In this document: in pieces, positions 52,716 through 63,739 of the stretch | How the letters are laid out: the number at the start of each line of letters is the position of its first letter | How positions within the stretch are numbered: position 1 is the stretch's first letter | From: Hahella sp050299855 | GTDB taxonomy: Bacteria > Pseudomonadota > Gammaproteobacteria > Pseudomonadales > Oleiphilaceae | Assembly (NCBI GenBank): GCA_050299855.1 | Contig: JBNKWQ010000043.1 | Coordinates: forward strand, 124,001-188,000 | Reading direction: 5' to 3' | Length of the DNA stretch: 64,000 nt | Notes under the pieces: generated by a model | The model's input: the letters and a program-made list of their open reading frames with translations, nothing else | Databases searched by the model: none | What the model was told of the DNA's origin: nothing | Position numbers and translations under genes: made by a program

Positions 52716-54400
52716 GATGCGGAATCCCGTGCATTCGCCTGATCGTCGGGTGCTGCGGGTAGACTGAAATATTGCGCATAGATCTTCTGGTATCGGGTTA
52801 CTTCAGCGCCCCAATATGACTCGGACCAGCCCAATACCTCTCTGCAGCGTGTACCTACATGGTCAAACTCTTCCTCTGCACCACGTGGTAACAGAAGGCC
52901 TAAGCGGCTACGCCTGAGTAGCAGGTCATCCAGGTGTACGACCTGCTCGTTGTGCAGGCTCCATTCCAGCTCAGCCCAGGAGACTTTGGAAGCACCAATG
53001 ATTTGCAAGGATTGCCGGCTACCACTTGCCAGTTCCCGGGCAGCAAAGCCAAATCGCCCGGCAAATCTTTGTGCTTGGGATCGGGGGATGCCGGTTAATT
53101 GTGACGCATCAATAGTCTCCGTAAATATTGCAGCACCCACCGCCTTGCGGTTGACCAAAATATCCAGATTACGATCACTTAGATAGGAAGCCGCATGCTT
53201 GAGAACATCCAACGCGATCAGGCGGAAGGTGGTCAGTTTACCGCCTGCCACTGTGATCAGCCCTTGGTCATCCCAGACTGAATGCTCTCGTTTCTCTTTG
53301 GATGGATTCTTTTCACCGGAACCGACCACCGGGCGGACGCCGGACCAGGTGCACAACACATCGTCCGTGGTTAAACCCAGGCCGGGAAACTGTCGGTTTA
53401 GCCCCGTGAGCAGATAGACCACTTCCTCTGAAGTGATCCGGGCATCCTGATCCATGTCCTGACTGTGATCGAGGTCTGTGGTACCAATAACGGTGACCCC
53501 TTCCCAGGGGAAGACAAATACCGGACGTTTGTCCTGGGGATGAAAATAGCTCACTGAAAATGCCACTGGAATGCGCCATTGTGGTATCACCAGATGGCTG
53601 CCTCGCAACGGCCGCATGCGTGCAGCTTCGCCTTCTTTGATGCGTAATTCGTCGGCCCAGGCGCCAGTGGCATTAATCACTACGCGGGCCGGCACCTCAA
53701 AGGTTCTATCACCGATCAAATCCTTCACCTGCACCGCATCTACCGGGCCCTTCAAGGCCCCTTGGGTATTGCTGCGTTGAACGGCTTCCACCGCACAATA
53801 GTTATACGCCTGACAGCCCTTGGCAAGGGCCTCATGCAGAACCCGCAACACCAACCGCGAATCATCTGTTACCGCATCAGTAAACTGACTGATACTTTCC
53901 AGTTTCTCCGGGCAGATTCCCGGTGCCAAAAACTGGGCATCGCGGGCTGGATATCGTTTATGCTGGCGTTTACCCGCTATGAAGTCATAAACGTTCAGCA
54001 CTTTCTCAAACAAGAAGCCGGGAGGGAATTCACCTTGGTAATGGCCCATCAGGAAACCTAATGGGTCGACCAGGCCACCAGCTTCATCCATCAGCCGCTG
54101 ACGCTCCCTGACCGAATCCCGGGTAAGACCATACTGGCCTGCCGCCAGATAGCGAAGCCCCCCGTGAACCATTTTCGATGACTTGCTGGAGCTGCCGTAG
54201 GAAAAGTCATGCTTTTCCAGCAATAACGCCTTCAGGCCACGCCGGGCACACTCCAGCAGGATGCCAGCGCCGGTAATTCCGCCACCGACAATAACGACAT
54301 CCCAACGTTCTTTACCAGAGATCAGCGCGTCTATACCAACCTCGCGGCCACCTGCTGCCCATCGCCCTTTGGGGTTCATAGAACTCAAACTAACTGCCAC
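52712..54400 (-). CDS. FAD-dependent glycerol-3-phosphate dehydrogenase (GlpD-like)
   Basis: The 562-residue protein has a GxGxxG FAD site (VIVGGGITGAGILLECARR, about 36-54), a second conserved GSSSKSSKMVHGGLRYL, and the C-terminal helical region of GlpD-type enzymes. It probably oxidises glycerol 3-phosphate or a related phosphate ester at the membrane face, passing electrons to quinone. It lies between the ADPS-like oxidase (16-bp gap) and the FGGY kinase (4-bp overlap). Confidence 0.9.
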   Translation of the reverse strand: MAVSLSSMNPKGRWAAGGREVGIDALISGKERWDVVIVGGGITGAGILLECARRGLKALLLEKHDFSYGSSSKSSKMVHGGLRYLAAGQYGLTRDSVRERQRLMDEAGGLVDPLGFLMGHYQGEFPPGFLFEKVLNVYDFIAGKRQHKRYPARDAQFLAPGICPEKLESISQFTDAVTDDSRLVLRVLHEALAKGCQAYNYCAVEAVQRSNTQGALKGPVDAVQVKDLIGDRTFEVPARVVINATGAWADELRIKEGEAARMRPLRGSHLVIPQWRIPVAFSVSYFHPQDKRPVFVFPWEGVTVIGTTDLDHSQDMDQDARITSEEVVYLLTGLNRQFPGLGLTTDDVLCTWSGVRPVVGSGEKNPSKEKREHSVWDDQGLITVAGGKLTTFRLIALDVLKHAASYLSDRNLDILVNRKAVGAAIFTETIDASQLTGIPRSQAQRFAGRFGFAARELASGSRQSLQIIGASKVSWAELEWSLHNEQVVHLDDLLLRRSRLGLLLPRGAEEEFDHVGTRCREVLGWSESYWGAEVTRYQKIYAQYFSLPAAPDDQANARDSAS

Positions 54401-54416
54401 AATCTATCATCCATTT

Positions 54417-56129
54417 TCAGTGGCCTTGTTTACCAGCACCGGACGAATCATCGGAATGTTGCTGCTCAGACTTTTCTGCAGCAGGCTCATCGTCAGGGTT
54501 TGCTGCCACCAGTTCTGTACCTGCGGGGAATTTTTTCACCGGCAGCAACACACCAGGATTCATCATATCTTTGGGGTCAAAACCTGCAATCAGGGAACGA
54601 ATGGCCAACATACCCAGCTCACCCTTCTCTACCGGCAGATAAGGAGCATGGTCCCGCCCCACACCGTGTTGATGGCTGATAGTCCCACGGTTATGTACGA
54701 TCAGCTCTGATGTACTGGATTTCATCTGCCGCCAATACGCCAGGGTTTTAGCGTAGCTGTCCGCCGAGCGGAATAGATAAGTGGTGTAGATAGAACAACC
54801 CTGCGCATAGAAATGTGACAGATGGGTGAACACATGCACGTCTTCACCAGCAAATTTGAGTGAACTGCACAGATTATTTTCAATGGCATTCATCAGGTGA
54901 TCAACATTGTCCCAGTCAGTCGCCGTTTCCAAAGTGTCCACGACATAACCATCACGCCACAATGCTTCACGCAGGTAAGGCATCATAAAGCGCTTTTCTG
55001 CCCATTTTTTACCCAGCATGGTGCCGGTATTAATGCCACTATGCTTGTTAACCAGTCGTTTGAACTGGCGTTTGGCCGCCCGGCACTGGGGCCTGCTGCC
55101 GGTAATGCCCACCGTCATCATGCATTTCCCCTGGTCAGCCCCGCGCCAGCGCAAATACCTTTCCAGCCAGGCAATCTGTCCCGGGTGTCCGGCCAGCGCC
55201 AGTTGGGTCTCCGTTTCCACAGGGTTACTGACTCTGCACATGGAAAGCTGGATTTTCGCCTGAACTAATTCCCGGGCAGCAGTCCGGGCCTGTTTCCAGG
55301 AAGGAAATACCACCACAAAAAAGTCTTCCTGCTCCGCCACTGGCGTCACCCTGACTTTTACTTCCGAGATAATTCCCATACGACCTTCCGAGCCCATGAT
55401 CATTTCACGAATGTCAGGGCCAGCCGAACTTGCCGGAATAGTGGGAATATCCATGCGGCCAAGCGGCGTTTCCACACGCCCGCCGGCGAACATCTGCTCA
55501 ATGCGACCATACCTGAGGGACTGCTGGCCACTGGAGCGGCTGGCAACCCAGCCACCGATAGTCGAAAGTTCAAAAGATTGCGGAAAGTGTCCCAGAGTAT
55601 AGCCTTTAGCACGTAACTGAGATTCCAGTTGCGGTCCGGGAGTGCCTGCGCCAAAGGTGGCAATCTGACTGCGTTGGTCCAACGCCATCAACTGATTCAT
55701 ACGGCCCATATCAACAGTCAGAATAGGCTTGTCCGCTGGAAAGGGATTAATATGACCGGCAACGCTGGTACCGCCGCCATAGGGAATCAGGACTGCATCC
55801 CGTTCCAGGCAATAATCGATCAACGTACGCACATGGTCTGAGTTTTCAGGAAAGGCGACACCGTCAGGAAACACCCCGAAATCACCGCTGCGCATCGCCA
55901 GCCAGTCCGGCAGACTCTGGCCCCGGGCGTGACGAACTCGCACCTCCGCGGAGGTATCGATTAATGGATGAGGCAATAAACGTGTAGACGGGACCTTCGC
56001 GAGTACAGATTCCAGGCGCGCATCCGCGAGGGGAGAGGCTTTGCCGATGCGCTCTGCAAGAAAGCCCAGGCCACTCGCGGGCAGTTCCATGCTGTTGTTC
56101 TCGTCACCCCAGCCATTCCAGCGTCTCAT
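54417..56129 (-). CDS. FAD-linked oxidase of the alkyldihydroxyacetonephosphate synthase type
   Basis: The 570-residue protein has the FAD-binding PCMH domain (YGGGTSVAGHINP, about 117-129, and GAGTPGPQLESQL, STIGGWVASRSSGQQSLRYG) and the ADPS C-terminal signature ISHQHGVGRDHAPYL. In eukaryotes ADPS makes the ether bond of ether lipids; bacterial relatives include uncharacterised oxidases. It opens the operon of GlpD-like, kinase, isochorismatase-fold and SLATT-Nudix genes, divergent from an AraC regulator. The gene order resembles a block known in Pseudomonas. Confidence 0.87.
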   Translation of the reverse strand: MRRWNGWGDENNSMELPASGLGFLAERIGKASPLADARLESVLAKVPSTRLLPHPLIDTSAEVRVRHARGQSLPDWLAMRSGDFGVFPDGVAFPENSDHVRTLIDYCLERDAVLIPYGGGTSVAGHINPFPADKPILTVDMGRMNQLMALDQRSQIATFGAGTPGPQLESQLRAKGYTLGHFPQSFELSTIGGWVASRSSGQQSLRYGRIEQMFAGGRVETPLGRMDIPTIPASSAGPDIREMIMGSEGRMGIISEVKVRVTPVAEQEDFFVVVFPSWKQARTAARELVQAKIQLSMCRVSNPVETETQLALAGHPGQIAWLERYLRWRGADQGKCMMTVGITGSRPQCRAAKRQFKRLVNKHSGINTGTMLGKKWAEKRFMMPYLREALWRDGYVVDTLETATDWDNVDHLMNAIENNLCSSLKFAGEDVHVFTHLSHFYAQGCSIYTTYLFRSADSYAKTLAYWRQMKSSTSELIVHNRGTISHQHGVGRDHAPYLPVEKGELGMLAIRSLIAGFDPKDMMNPGVLLPVKKFPAGTELVAANPDDEPAAEKSEQQHSDDSSGAGKQGH

Positions 56130-56339
56130 TACCTACTCCTGATCTATATCGTGTTATATAAGTGAGTCTTCTATAAATGAACGTTTTAAACCGGGCGTTT
56201 GTTACTGTTGATTGTAGCCCCCAATCCACAGTCGGTACCCAGCCAAATAAAATAGATATCGCCAGGAACAAGGTTAATAATATGGCTAAAAATAACACTG
56301 TCCGATTCAGACAACACGAGTATCAAATAACGACACGAT

Positions 56340-57377
56340 ATGAATAACCTAGGTTTTGCCTCAGTTGCCGCTGTGAATCAGTACCTTCGTTTTGCCGGGG
56401 ACCAGGGGCTGGACTGTGGGCATGCCCTGTCTGCAGCAGGTATTGAAGCTTTCGTACTGCAGGATTTAACCGGCAGAATTACCGGAGCGCAGTTTCAAAC
56501 ACTGTTACTGGACCTCATCCACCAGTCTACCGACCCGCTATTGGGGCTCAACAGCGGCGATTATGTTCAGCCAGGTTCTTACAATGTCCTCGGCTATATT
56601 GTCATGAGTTGTTCCAATTTACGCGAAGCTATCGAACGGATTGCGCCCTTTGAGAAGCTGGTCGGTGATATGGGTACAACCTCTCTGGAGCCAGACGTCG
56701 ATGATCCTGAATCCTTGATAGTTCGATGGCATTGCACCTATCCCGATCCTGAAGTACGTCCGCACATGGTGGATAATGTATTTGCTTCCTGGGTTAACTA
56801 CTCCCGCTGGCTGTCTAATAATGACAAGGTCACACCCGCCAGCGTGCGTCTGGAAAAACACAGACCGGATGAACCTGCACAATTGGAACGTTATCAACAG
56901 ATATTCCGCTGCCCCGTGGTCTTCAGCCAACCCATGAATGCGATTGTCATACCTCAGTCGCTACTGGAACTACCTCTGCGGCAGCCGGACCAGAGCCTGA
57001 GAAAAACCCTGGAAGTTCACGCGAACGAACAGATACGTTCCCTGGCTGCAGAGCCCACCGATCTGATTCAGGAAATTAAACACCGCATACAGCAACAGCT
57101 GGATCAGGGTATCACCCGTCAGGACATGGTGGCCGAGGCTTTGGGCATCACCGCACGTACCTTGCAGCGACGCCTGAGCGAACAGGGGTACAGTTACCAG
57201 CAGTTGTTGGATGAGGTGCGCCTGGAAAGTGCCGGCCACCTGTTGAAGACGACCCAAATCCCCCTTGCAGAACTTGCCAATCAGTTGGGATTTTCAGAAC
57301 CGAAATCCTTTCATCGCTGGTTCAAATCCCGTACCGATAAAACCCCTGGTGACTTCCGGGAGCAGGCGAAAAAGTAG
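56340..57377 (+). CDS. AraC/XylS family regulator (OruR-type)
   Basis: The 345-residue protein has an N-terminal arabinose-binding-like domain of the Arabinose_bd type (about 20-200, GDYVQPGSYNVLGYIVMSC) and a C-terminal double HTH (about 245-340: ALGITARTLQRRLSEQG, ANQLGFSEPKSFHRWFK). It is divergent from the ADPS-like operon and probably controls it, as the order recalls the Pseudomonas block. The ligand cannot be read from sequence. Confidence 0.9.
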   Translation: MNNLGFASVAAVNQYLRFAGDQGLDCGHALSAAGIEAFVLQDLTGRITGAQFQTLLLDLIHQSTDPLLGLNSGDYVQPGSYNVLGYIVMSCSNLREAIERIAPFEKLVGDMGTTSLEPDVDDPESLIVRWHCTYPDPEVRPHMVDNVFASWVNYSRWLSNNDKVTPASVRLEKHRPDEPAQLERYQQIFRCPVVFSQPMNAIVIPQSLLELPLRQPDQSLRKTLEVHANEQIRSLAAEPTDLIQEIKHRIQQQLDQGITRQDMVAEALGITARTLQRRLSEQGYSYQQLLDEVRLESAGHLLKTTQIPLAELANQLGFSEPKSFHRWFKSRTDKTPGDFREQAKK

Positions 57378-57403
57378 CCTCTGAGAAAGGATTAAGGAAG
57401 TGT

Positions 57404-58591
57404 CTAAAATTTGCCAAAAACGCCGTCGGATTTCAAAGCAGCGATCGTCTGGTCGGAATATCCCAGCTCGGTTAATACCTCCTGTGTATGTGCGCCTAAA
57501 TCTGCCCCGGTAAATCGAGGCGTGTCTTTTTCCTCGCTGAAGAATATGGGCGGTGCCAATTGACGCTGACTGGAACCATTGCCATCGGGTACATCGCAAA
57601 ACATTTTTCGTGCCTGGAACTGCGGATGGGTAACCGTCTCTGACAACGTCAAAACAGGTTCCACACAAGCATCGGCATCGGCAAAAACCTGTTGCCAATG
57701 TGCAAGGTGTTGCTGCCGGAAGATATCTGTCAGGAGGGCTTTCGCTTTCGATCTGTCCTCAGGTTGCTGGCTTAAAAACAAGGATGCTTGAGCTTCGATA
57801 TCTAATGCCCGACAGAGTGCCTGAATAAACTGCGGTTCCAAGGCCCCCATGGAAAGGTAGCGGCCATCAGCCGTTTCGTAATAGTCATAACTGCCGGCGC
57901 CATTGAGAATAGCACTTTCTAGTTCCGGGTCTTCACCTGTGGCCAGATGCGCCGCCATCGTCATATGGTTCATTGCCAGCGCAGCATCACACATCGAGAC
58001 ATCAATATGGCTGCCCTCTCCACTCTGCCCCCTTGCTATCACCGCAGCGAGTATGCCCATAACTGCGTGGTGACTGCCTCCCGCTACATCCGCGACCTGA
58101 ATACCGATGGGCGAAGGCCCATACGCCTGCCGACCGCTGTATGAACTTACCCCGGCTAATGCCAGATAATTGATATCATGCCCTGCCCGGCTGGCATAGG
58201 GTCCGGATTGGCCATAGCCGGTGATGGAGCAATAGATCACTGCCGGATTAACCTTCTTCACCTCTTTATACCCGAGCCCCAGTTTACTCATGACACCAGG
58301 ACGGAACTGCTCCACCACAATGTCGTATTCCTGCAGTAGATCCAACACAATTTCTTTGGCGCCGGGTCTTTTCAGGTCCAATGCCATTGAACGCTTGGAC
58401 CGGTTCAGATAGCTATGGCCGGCAGTCGCTTTGTTCACCATAGGTGGCAACACTCGCAACAGGTCAACTCTGGTGGGAGACTCAATACGAAGAACCTCAG
58501 CGCCCATATCCGCCAGCATCATGGTAGCGCATGGTCCGGGAAGTAACGTACTGAAATCGAGAACCTTGAGAGCTGACAAAGGTGCCTTCAT
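57404..58591 (-). CDS. CaiB/BaiF-type CoA transferase
   Basis: The 395-residue product (start ATG at 58591, MKAPLSALKVLDFS) has the class III CoA-transferase pattern: LLPGPCATMMLADMGAEVLRIE, YLNRSKRSM, YCSITGYGQSGP and the catalytic Asp in SHIDVSMCDAAL. Such enzymes move CoA between carboxylic acids; a subgroup acts as alpha-methylacyl-CoA racemases, and its ending suggests that subgroup. It ends 26 bp from the AraC gene end and is convergent with it. Confidence 0.88.
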   Translation of the reverse strand: MKAPLSALKVLDFSTLLPGPCATMMLADMGAEVLRIESPTRVDLLRVLPPMVNKATAGHSYLNRSKRSMALDLKRPGAKEIVLDLLQEYDIVVEQFRPGVMSKLGLGYKEVKKVNPAVIYCSITGYGQSGPYASRAGHDINYLALAGVSSYSGRQAYGPSPIGIQVADVAGGSHHAVMGILAAVIARGQSGEGSHIDVSMCDAALAMNHMTMAAHLATGEDPELESAILNGAGSYDYYETADGRYLSMGALEPQFIQALCRALDIEAQASLFLSQQPEDRSKAKALLTDIFRQQHLAHWQQVFADADACVEPVLTLSETVTHPQFQARKMFCDVPDGNGSSQRQLAPPIFFSEEKDTPRFTGADLGAHTQEVLTELGYSDQTIAALKSDGVFGKF

Positions 58592-58794
58592 AACGAATTT
58601 CCGCAAAATAGTGGTTAGCTAAAAAATATAAGTGTCCTGAATGTCCATCAATCCGGCAATGGGAAAAATCTCCATAAGAATTAGCTATTTCTCTCTGGAA
58701 ACACGTATCCTATGACGAGCCGCTTGTTCTATTACGAGCTAATTGGCGCAAACATTCCACAATCTCACAACAGCTGACAAAAAGTCCCTGAAAG

Positions 58795-59808
58795 ATGGAT
58801 AAGATTACTGTATCCAGCCATTTCGTCGAAGCCGCGATCAGTGGTGCCCGAAAACATGGAGTGGAACCCGGCTATCTGCTGGGCCTCGCCGGCATACCCA
58901 CGGAAATCCTGGGTAATCCCAAGGCCCGCATTTCAGCCAGCCAATATACCCGCCTGATTCAGAATATCTGGGTTACCCTGCAGGATGAGTTCATGGGCTT
59001 TGCTGAGGTTCGCAGCAAACTCGGCAGCTTTGCCACCATGTGCTATCTGGTCATTCACAGTACGACCCTGGAAAGCGTATTTCACCGCGGCTATGCCTTC
59101 TATTCACTGTTTGAAAAGCCCCTCACCATAGAGCTAGTCAAAGGAGAAGAGCAGGCTTCACTAATTATTCGTTCAGAAGCCAGAATTGATGACCCACATC
59201 ATTTTCTACAAGAAAGCCTGTTGGTGATATGGCACCGATTCTCCTGCTGGTTGACGGGACAGCGCATCATCCTCGACGAAGCGCATTTCGATTATCCGGA
59301 ACCCACGCACTCGGCGGACTACAAGCACCTGTTTAATTGCCCGTTACATTTTAACCGTTCCGATACCCGGCTAATCTTCAATAAGAAATACCTGCACCTG
59401 CCAATTATTCAGGACGAACCGGCTCTAAAGGAGTTTCTGAAATCTTCACCTGCCGATCTGTTGGCCAAACCGGACGACAGTAATACCTATGCAGCCCGCA
59501 TCCGGGCCATTTTAGGCAAGGACCTGAGCCAGCCGTTGCCGGATTTCGAGTTTGTTGCCTCTCAGGTAAACGTAAGTCCACAGACTTTGAGGCGACGCCT
59601 GAAAGATGAAAATACCTCTTTTCAGGAAATCAAAGACCACATGCGTAGAGATACCGCCATTTACTTTCTCTGCCGGCACGACTTCACAATCAATGAAATA
59701 GCCTTCAAAGTCGGCTTCACCGAGCCGAGCACATTTCATCGGGCTTTTAAAAAATGGACGGGGCTGACACCGGGAGAATACAGGGAAACTTCTGCCAGAG
59801 ATCGGTAG
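58795..59808 (+). CDS. AraC/XylS family regulator
   Basis: The 337-residue protein has an N-terminal Arabinose_bd domain (about 20-205) and a C-terminal AraC HTH pair (about 240-335: VASQVNVSPQTLRRRLKDEN and AFKVGFTEPSTFHRAFKKWTG). The CaiB-type gene is transcribed in the opposite direction from the shared 204-bp intergenic region, and may be its target. It ends one base before the GGDEF gene's end, convergent. Confidence 0.9.
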   Translation: MDKITVSSHFVEAAISGARKHGVEPGYLLGLAGIPTEILGNPKARISASQYTRLIQNIWVTLQDEFMGFAEVRSKLGSFATMCYLVIHSTTLESVFHRGYAFYSLFEKPLTIELVKGEEQASLIIRSEARIDDPHHFLQESLLVIWHRFSCWLTGQRIILDEAHFDYPEPTHSADYKHLFNCPLHFNRSDTRLIFNKKYLHLPIIQDEPALKEFLKSSPADLLAKPDDSNTYAARIRAILGKDLSQPLPDFEFVASQVNVSPQTLRRRLKDENTSFQEIKDHMRRDTAIYFLCRHDFTINEIAFKVGFTEPSTFHRAFKKWTGLTPGEYRETSARDR

Positions 59809-59809
59809 C

Positions 59810-60880
59810 TCAGATTTCTGAGTAAGGGCTATCCACAGGGTCATTAGGGACAGGAATATTCTGCTCGTTTTTTAGACGCTTTTTTTCATACAGGCGAGTA
59901 TCAGCCTGCTTCATCAGTACACGCCCGGAAAGTTCCGGCAGGTTGCTGGTCGATGCTGCACCAATACAGGCCTTCACCGGGATCAGAATTTCATCAATCA
60001 GCAACGGATTGTCCTGCAGGTACTGGGCAATACGGTCCGCCATCTGCATGGCACCGGCTTCATCCTGGCTTGGCATCAAAACAATGAACTCATCCCCCGC
60101 GAAACGGAATGCCATATCGGTCTTGCGCAGCAGGTTGTTCAGGCAATTGGCAACATGTTTCAGGTATTCGTCACCAATATCATGTCCGTAGGTATCATTC
60201 ACCAGCTTGAAATCATCACAGTCGATAAAGGCAAGGCCCAGAGGTGTTCCGTGCCTGGCAACCCGGCTGATCTCATTTTCAAGGGTATCTTCCATCTCGC
60301 GCCGGTTCTTAAGCTGGGTTAGCGGGTCCCTGGTGGCAAGAAAAGCCACCTTTTCCCGGGCCACTACCGTGCTTAGACATAAAGATGCTTTCACACTGAG
60401 TTGGTGGAGGAAGAAACTTTCCTTGTCAGCTCGGTAGCGGTCTTGTGTGACATCGGCCAGATTAATACTTCCAGCCAGCCTGCCTTCGAGTAGCAAAGGA
60501 AGTATCGCAATCGAACGGATTTTGGTGCGCAGGTAATGGGGTGTCAGCAGGAAAAAGCGCGACAGGTTAGCGTGATCCAGTAAAGGCTCACGACACCCTT
60601 TGGTGGCTTCCAGGTATTCAATGGAGTTGACGTTGATCCAGCGCCTGGATAACTCCTCAGACTGTTTTAGGGCGTCAATCAAAGGTTTGGTATGGGAGCT
60701 TTCAATAACAGAATACCAACCGAAGGTGATATTGAATTTTTCCACCACTGCAGCGAGCAGATGTTCCAGATAAGTCTGGGTATCTGCGATATTGAGAATC
60801 GCCACCTCTATATCGAAAAGGTTGCGTGCGATTTCCTCATTTTTCTTGGCTCGTGCTATTAGATTTTCCAGGGTTTCCAT
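59810..60880 (-). CDS. Diguanylate cyclase with N-terminal GAF-like domain
   Basis: The 356-residue product (ATG at 60880) has a GAF-type sensor (about 20-175, DTQTYLEHLLAAVVEKFNITFGWYS) and a GGDEF domain (about 180-345). The active-site loop reads AGDEF, with Ala for the first Gly, which is tolerated in several active enzymes. An inhibitory RxxD site (RKTD) sits five residues upstream. It should synthesise c-di-GMP with product feedback. Upstream start codons (60904) exist, but the ATG at 60880 begins the conserved METLENLI segment. Confidence 0.87.
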   Translation of the reverse strand: METLENLIARAKKNEEIARNLFDIEVAILNIADTQTYLEHLLAAVVEKFNITFGWYSVIESSHTKPLIDALKQSEELSRRWINVNSIEYLEATKGCREPLLDHANLSRFFLLTPHYLRTKIRSIAILPLLLEGRLAGSINLADVTQDRYRADKESFFLHQLSVKASLCLSTVVAREKVAFLATRDPLTQLKNRREMEDTLENEISRVARHGTPLGLAFIDCDDFKLVNDTYGHDIGDEYLKHVANCLNNLLRKTDMAFRFAGDEFIVLMPSQDEAGAMQMADRIAQYLQDNPLLIDEILIPVKACIGAASTSNLPELSGRVLMKQADTRLYEKKRLKNEQNIPVPNDPVDSPYSEI

Positions 60881-60982
60881 CGAAGTATGACGACACCGGC
60901 CCAAACAATGCGCTTTATAGTAATGCTTCTGTACAAAATGTCATCTTCTCTACTTATTTTCATGGTTTTTTTAAACAAGGGG

Positions 60983-61011
60983 TTGACGATTTTCAATGAG
61001 ATCCTTAGTAT
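60983..61011 (+). promoter_or_regulatory. Promoter of the first tRNA-fMet
   Basis: TTGACG (60983-60988) and TAGTAT (61006-61011) are 17 bp apart, ending 14 bp before the first initiator tRNA gene. The GC-rich discriminator-like ACGCACC follows. Confidence 0.75.
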
Positions 61012-61025
61012 ACGCACCTCGTTGG

Positions 61026-61102
<77 letters not shown>

Positions 61103-61173
61103 TTTTTCAGAGACAAATATCAGCATTTATCAGAATCTGATTTCAACCCTAGTCTCTGAGACGAATTCTGAAA

Positions 61174-61199
61174 AACCCGATCATCGAATCGGGTTTTTT
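61174..61199 (+). terminator. Terminator of the first tRNA-fMet transcript
   Basis: The stem AACCCGAT / ATCGGGTT (6-nt loop) is followed by TTTTTT about 70 bases after the tRNA. Confidence 0.8.
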
Positions 61200-61327
61200 A
61201 TTGTCTGAAGAAAAGTTAAAAATATTTAACCATCATGCAATTCTGTTTCGGCAGGGCACATCCCATGCGAGAAATTTCGCTTGCAGTGTCGGCTTGCGAA
61301 CCGTTGAGAAAATAGAATTAAAAAAGG

Positions 61328-61357
61328 TTGGACTAAACCCGAAGAGATCCTTAGTAT
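61328..61357 (+). promoter_or_regulatory. Promoter of the second tRNA-fMet
   Basis: TTGGAC (61328-61333) and TAGTAT (61352-61357) are 18 bp apart. The region from GATCCTTAGTATACGC to the tRNA is nearly identical to that of the first copy, which shows a duplication. Confidence 0.7.
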
Positions 61358-61371
61358 ACGCGCCTCATTGA

Positions 61372-63099
<1,728 letters not shown>

Positions 63100-63118
63100 C
63101 GACGTTTAACCTTTTCGA

Positions 63119-63310
63119 CTATTCCGGGGGCTGAAGGCGGTGCGCGTCATGTTTGAAGCTATCGAGAAAGTCTTTTTCCGCCGCGCCACGCGCCAGCAGC
63201 TTCACGAATTCGCGCAAACGATCTTCAAGGGAGTTTTGATTATGACTCGCTTTTTGCGAGGTCTTCAAACCCTTATCCCCAAAAGAATCAGAGAAAGTCT
63301 TGTTACTCAT
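63119..63310 (-). CDS. Hypothetical 63-residue protein next to the integrase
   Basis: The protein MSNKTFSDSFGDKG... is polar, with a helical segment LREFVKLLARGAAEKDFLDS (about 32-51). The gene ends 19 bp upstream of the integrase start and overlaps the next gene by 4 bp (ATGA), so the three are likely cotranscribed. No family is recognised. Confidence 0.6.
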   Translation of the reverse strand: MSNKTFSDSFGDKGLKTSQKASHNQNSLEDRLREFVKLLARGAAEKDFLDSFKHDAHRLQPPE

Positions 63311-63732
63311 GACGACGCCATTCGCTTAAACATCAAACGAAGGGCGTACCAGCCCACCATTAGGCCTCCAACCCACCATCCGATGTCCCGCACGCCAAAT
63401 TGCTTTAAGATGGCAGCCAGCGCGAGAAGCACGCACAGAGCACATAAACGCTCTAGCATCCCTGGTCGCGGGCTCGATAAGTGAATAGAGATTTCCGTAC
63501 GACTGAACGAAGAAGAGGGGGACTGCCGTGCCATCATCCGCCGCCAGATAAAGCATCTATACCACGCCCAAAGTGAAACGATGAGTAACGCCCAGGGCGA
63601 GCCCCAATAGATGTAATACCAGAGATCGTAGGGGTTATACGGTGAATAGGGGGTGTTCAGCACCAATGCGGTGTAATATGCGCCCAATGACAGAAAAACA
63701 ATCACAATCCAGGGTAAAAGAACTTTATTCAT
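63307..63732 (-). CDS. Hypothetical membrane protein of the integrated element
   Basis: The 141-residue protein (start ATG at 63732, MNKVLLPW) has a first hydrophobic segment (about 4-24), a second (about 43-60, SPWALLIVSLWAWYRCFIW), a short polar region and a third and fourth near 93-110 and 115-130. No conserved motif is recognised. It lies between the integrase-linked small gene and a coupling-protein fragment, so a role in element transfer is possible but unproven. Confidence 0.6.
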   Translation of the reverse strand: MNKVLLPWIVIVFLSLGAYYTALVLNTPYSPYNPYDLWYYIYWGSPWALLIVSLWAWYRCFIWRRMMARQSPSSSFSRTEISIHLSSPRPGMLERLCALCVLLALAAILKQFGVRDIGWWVGGLMVGWYALRLMFKRMASS

Positions 63733-63739
63733 CTCTGCT

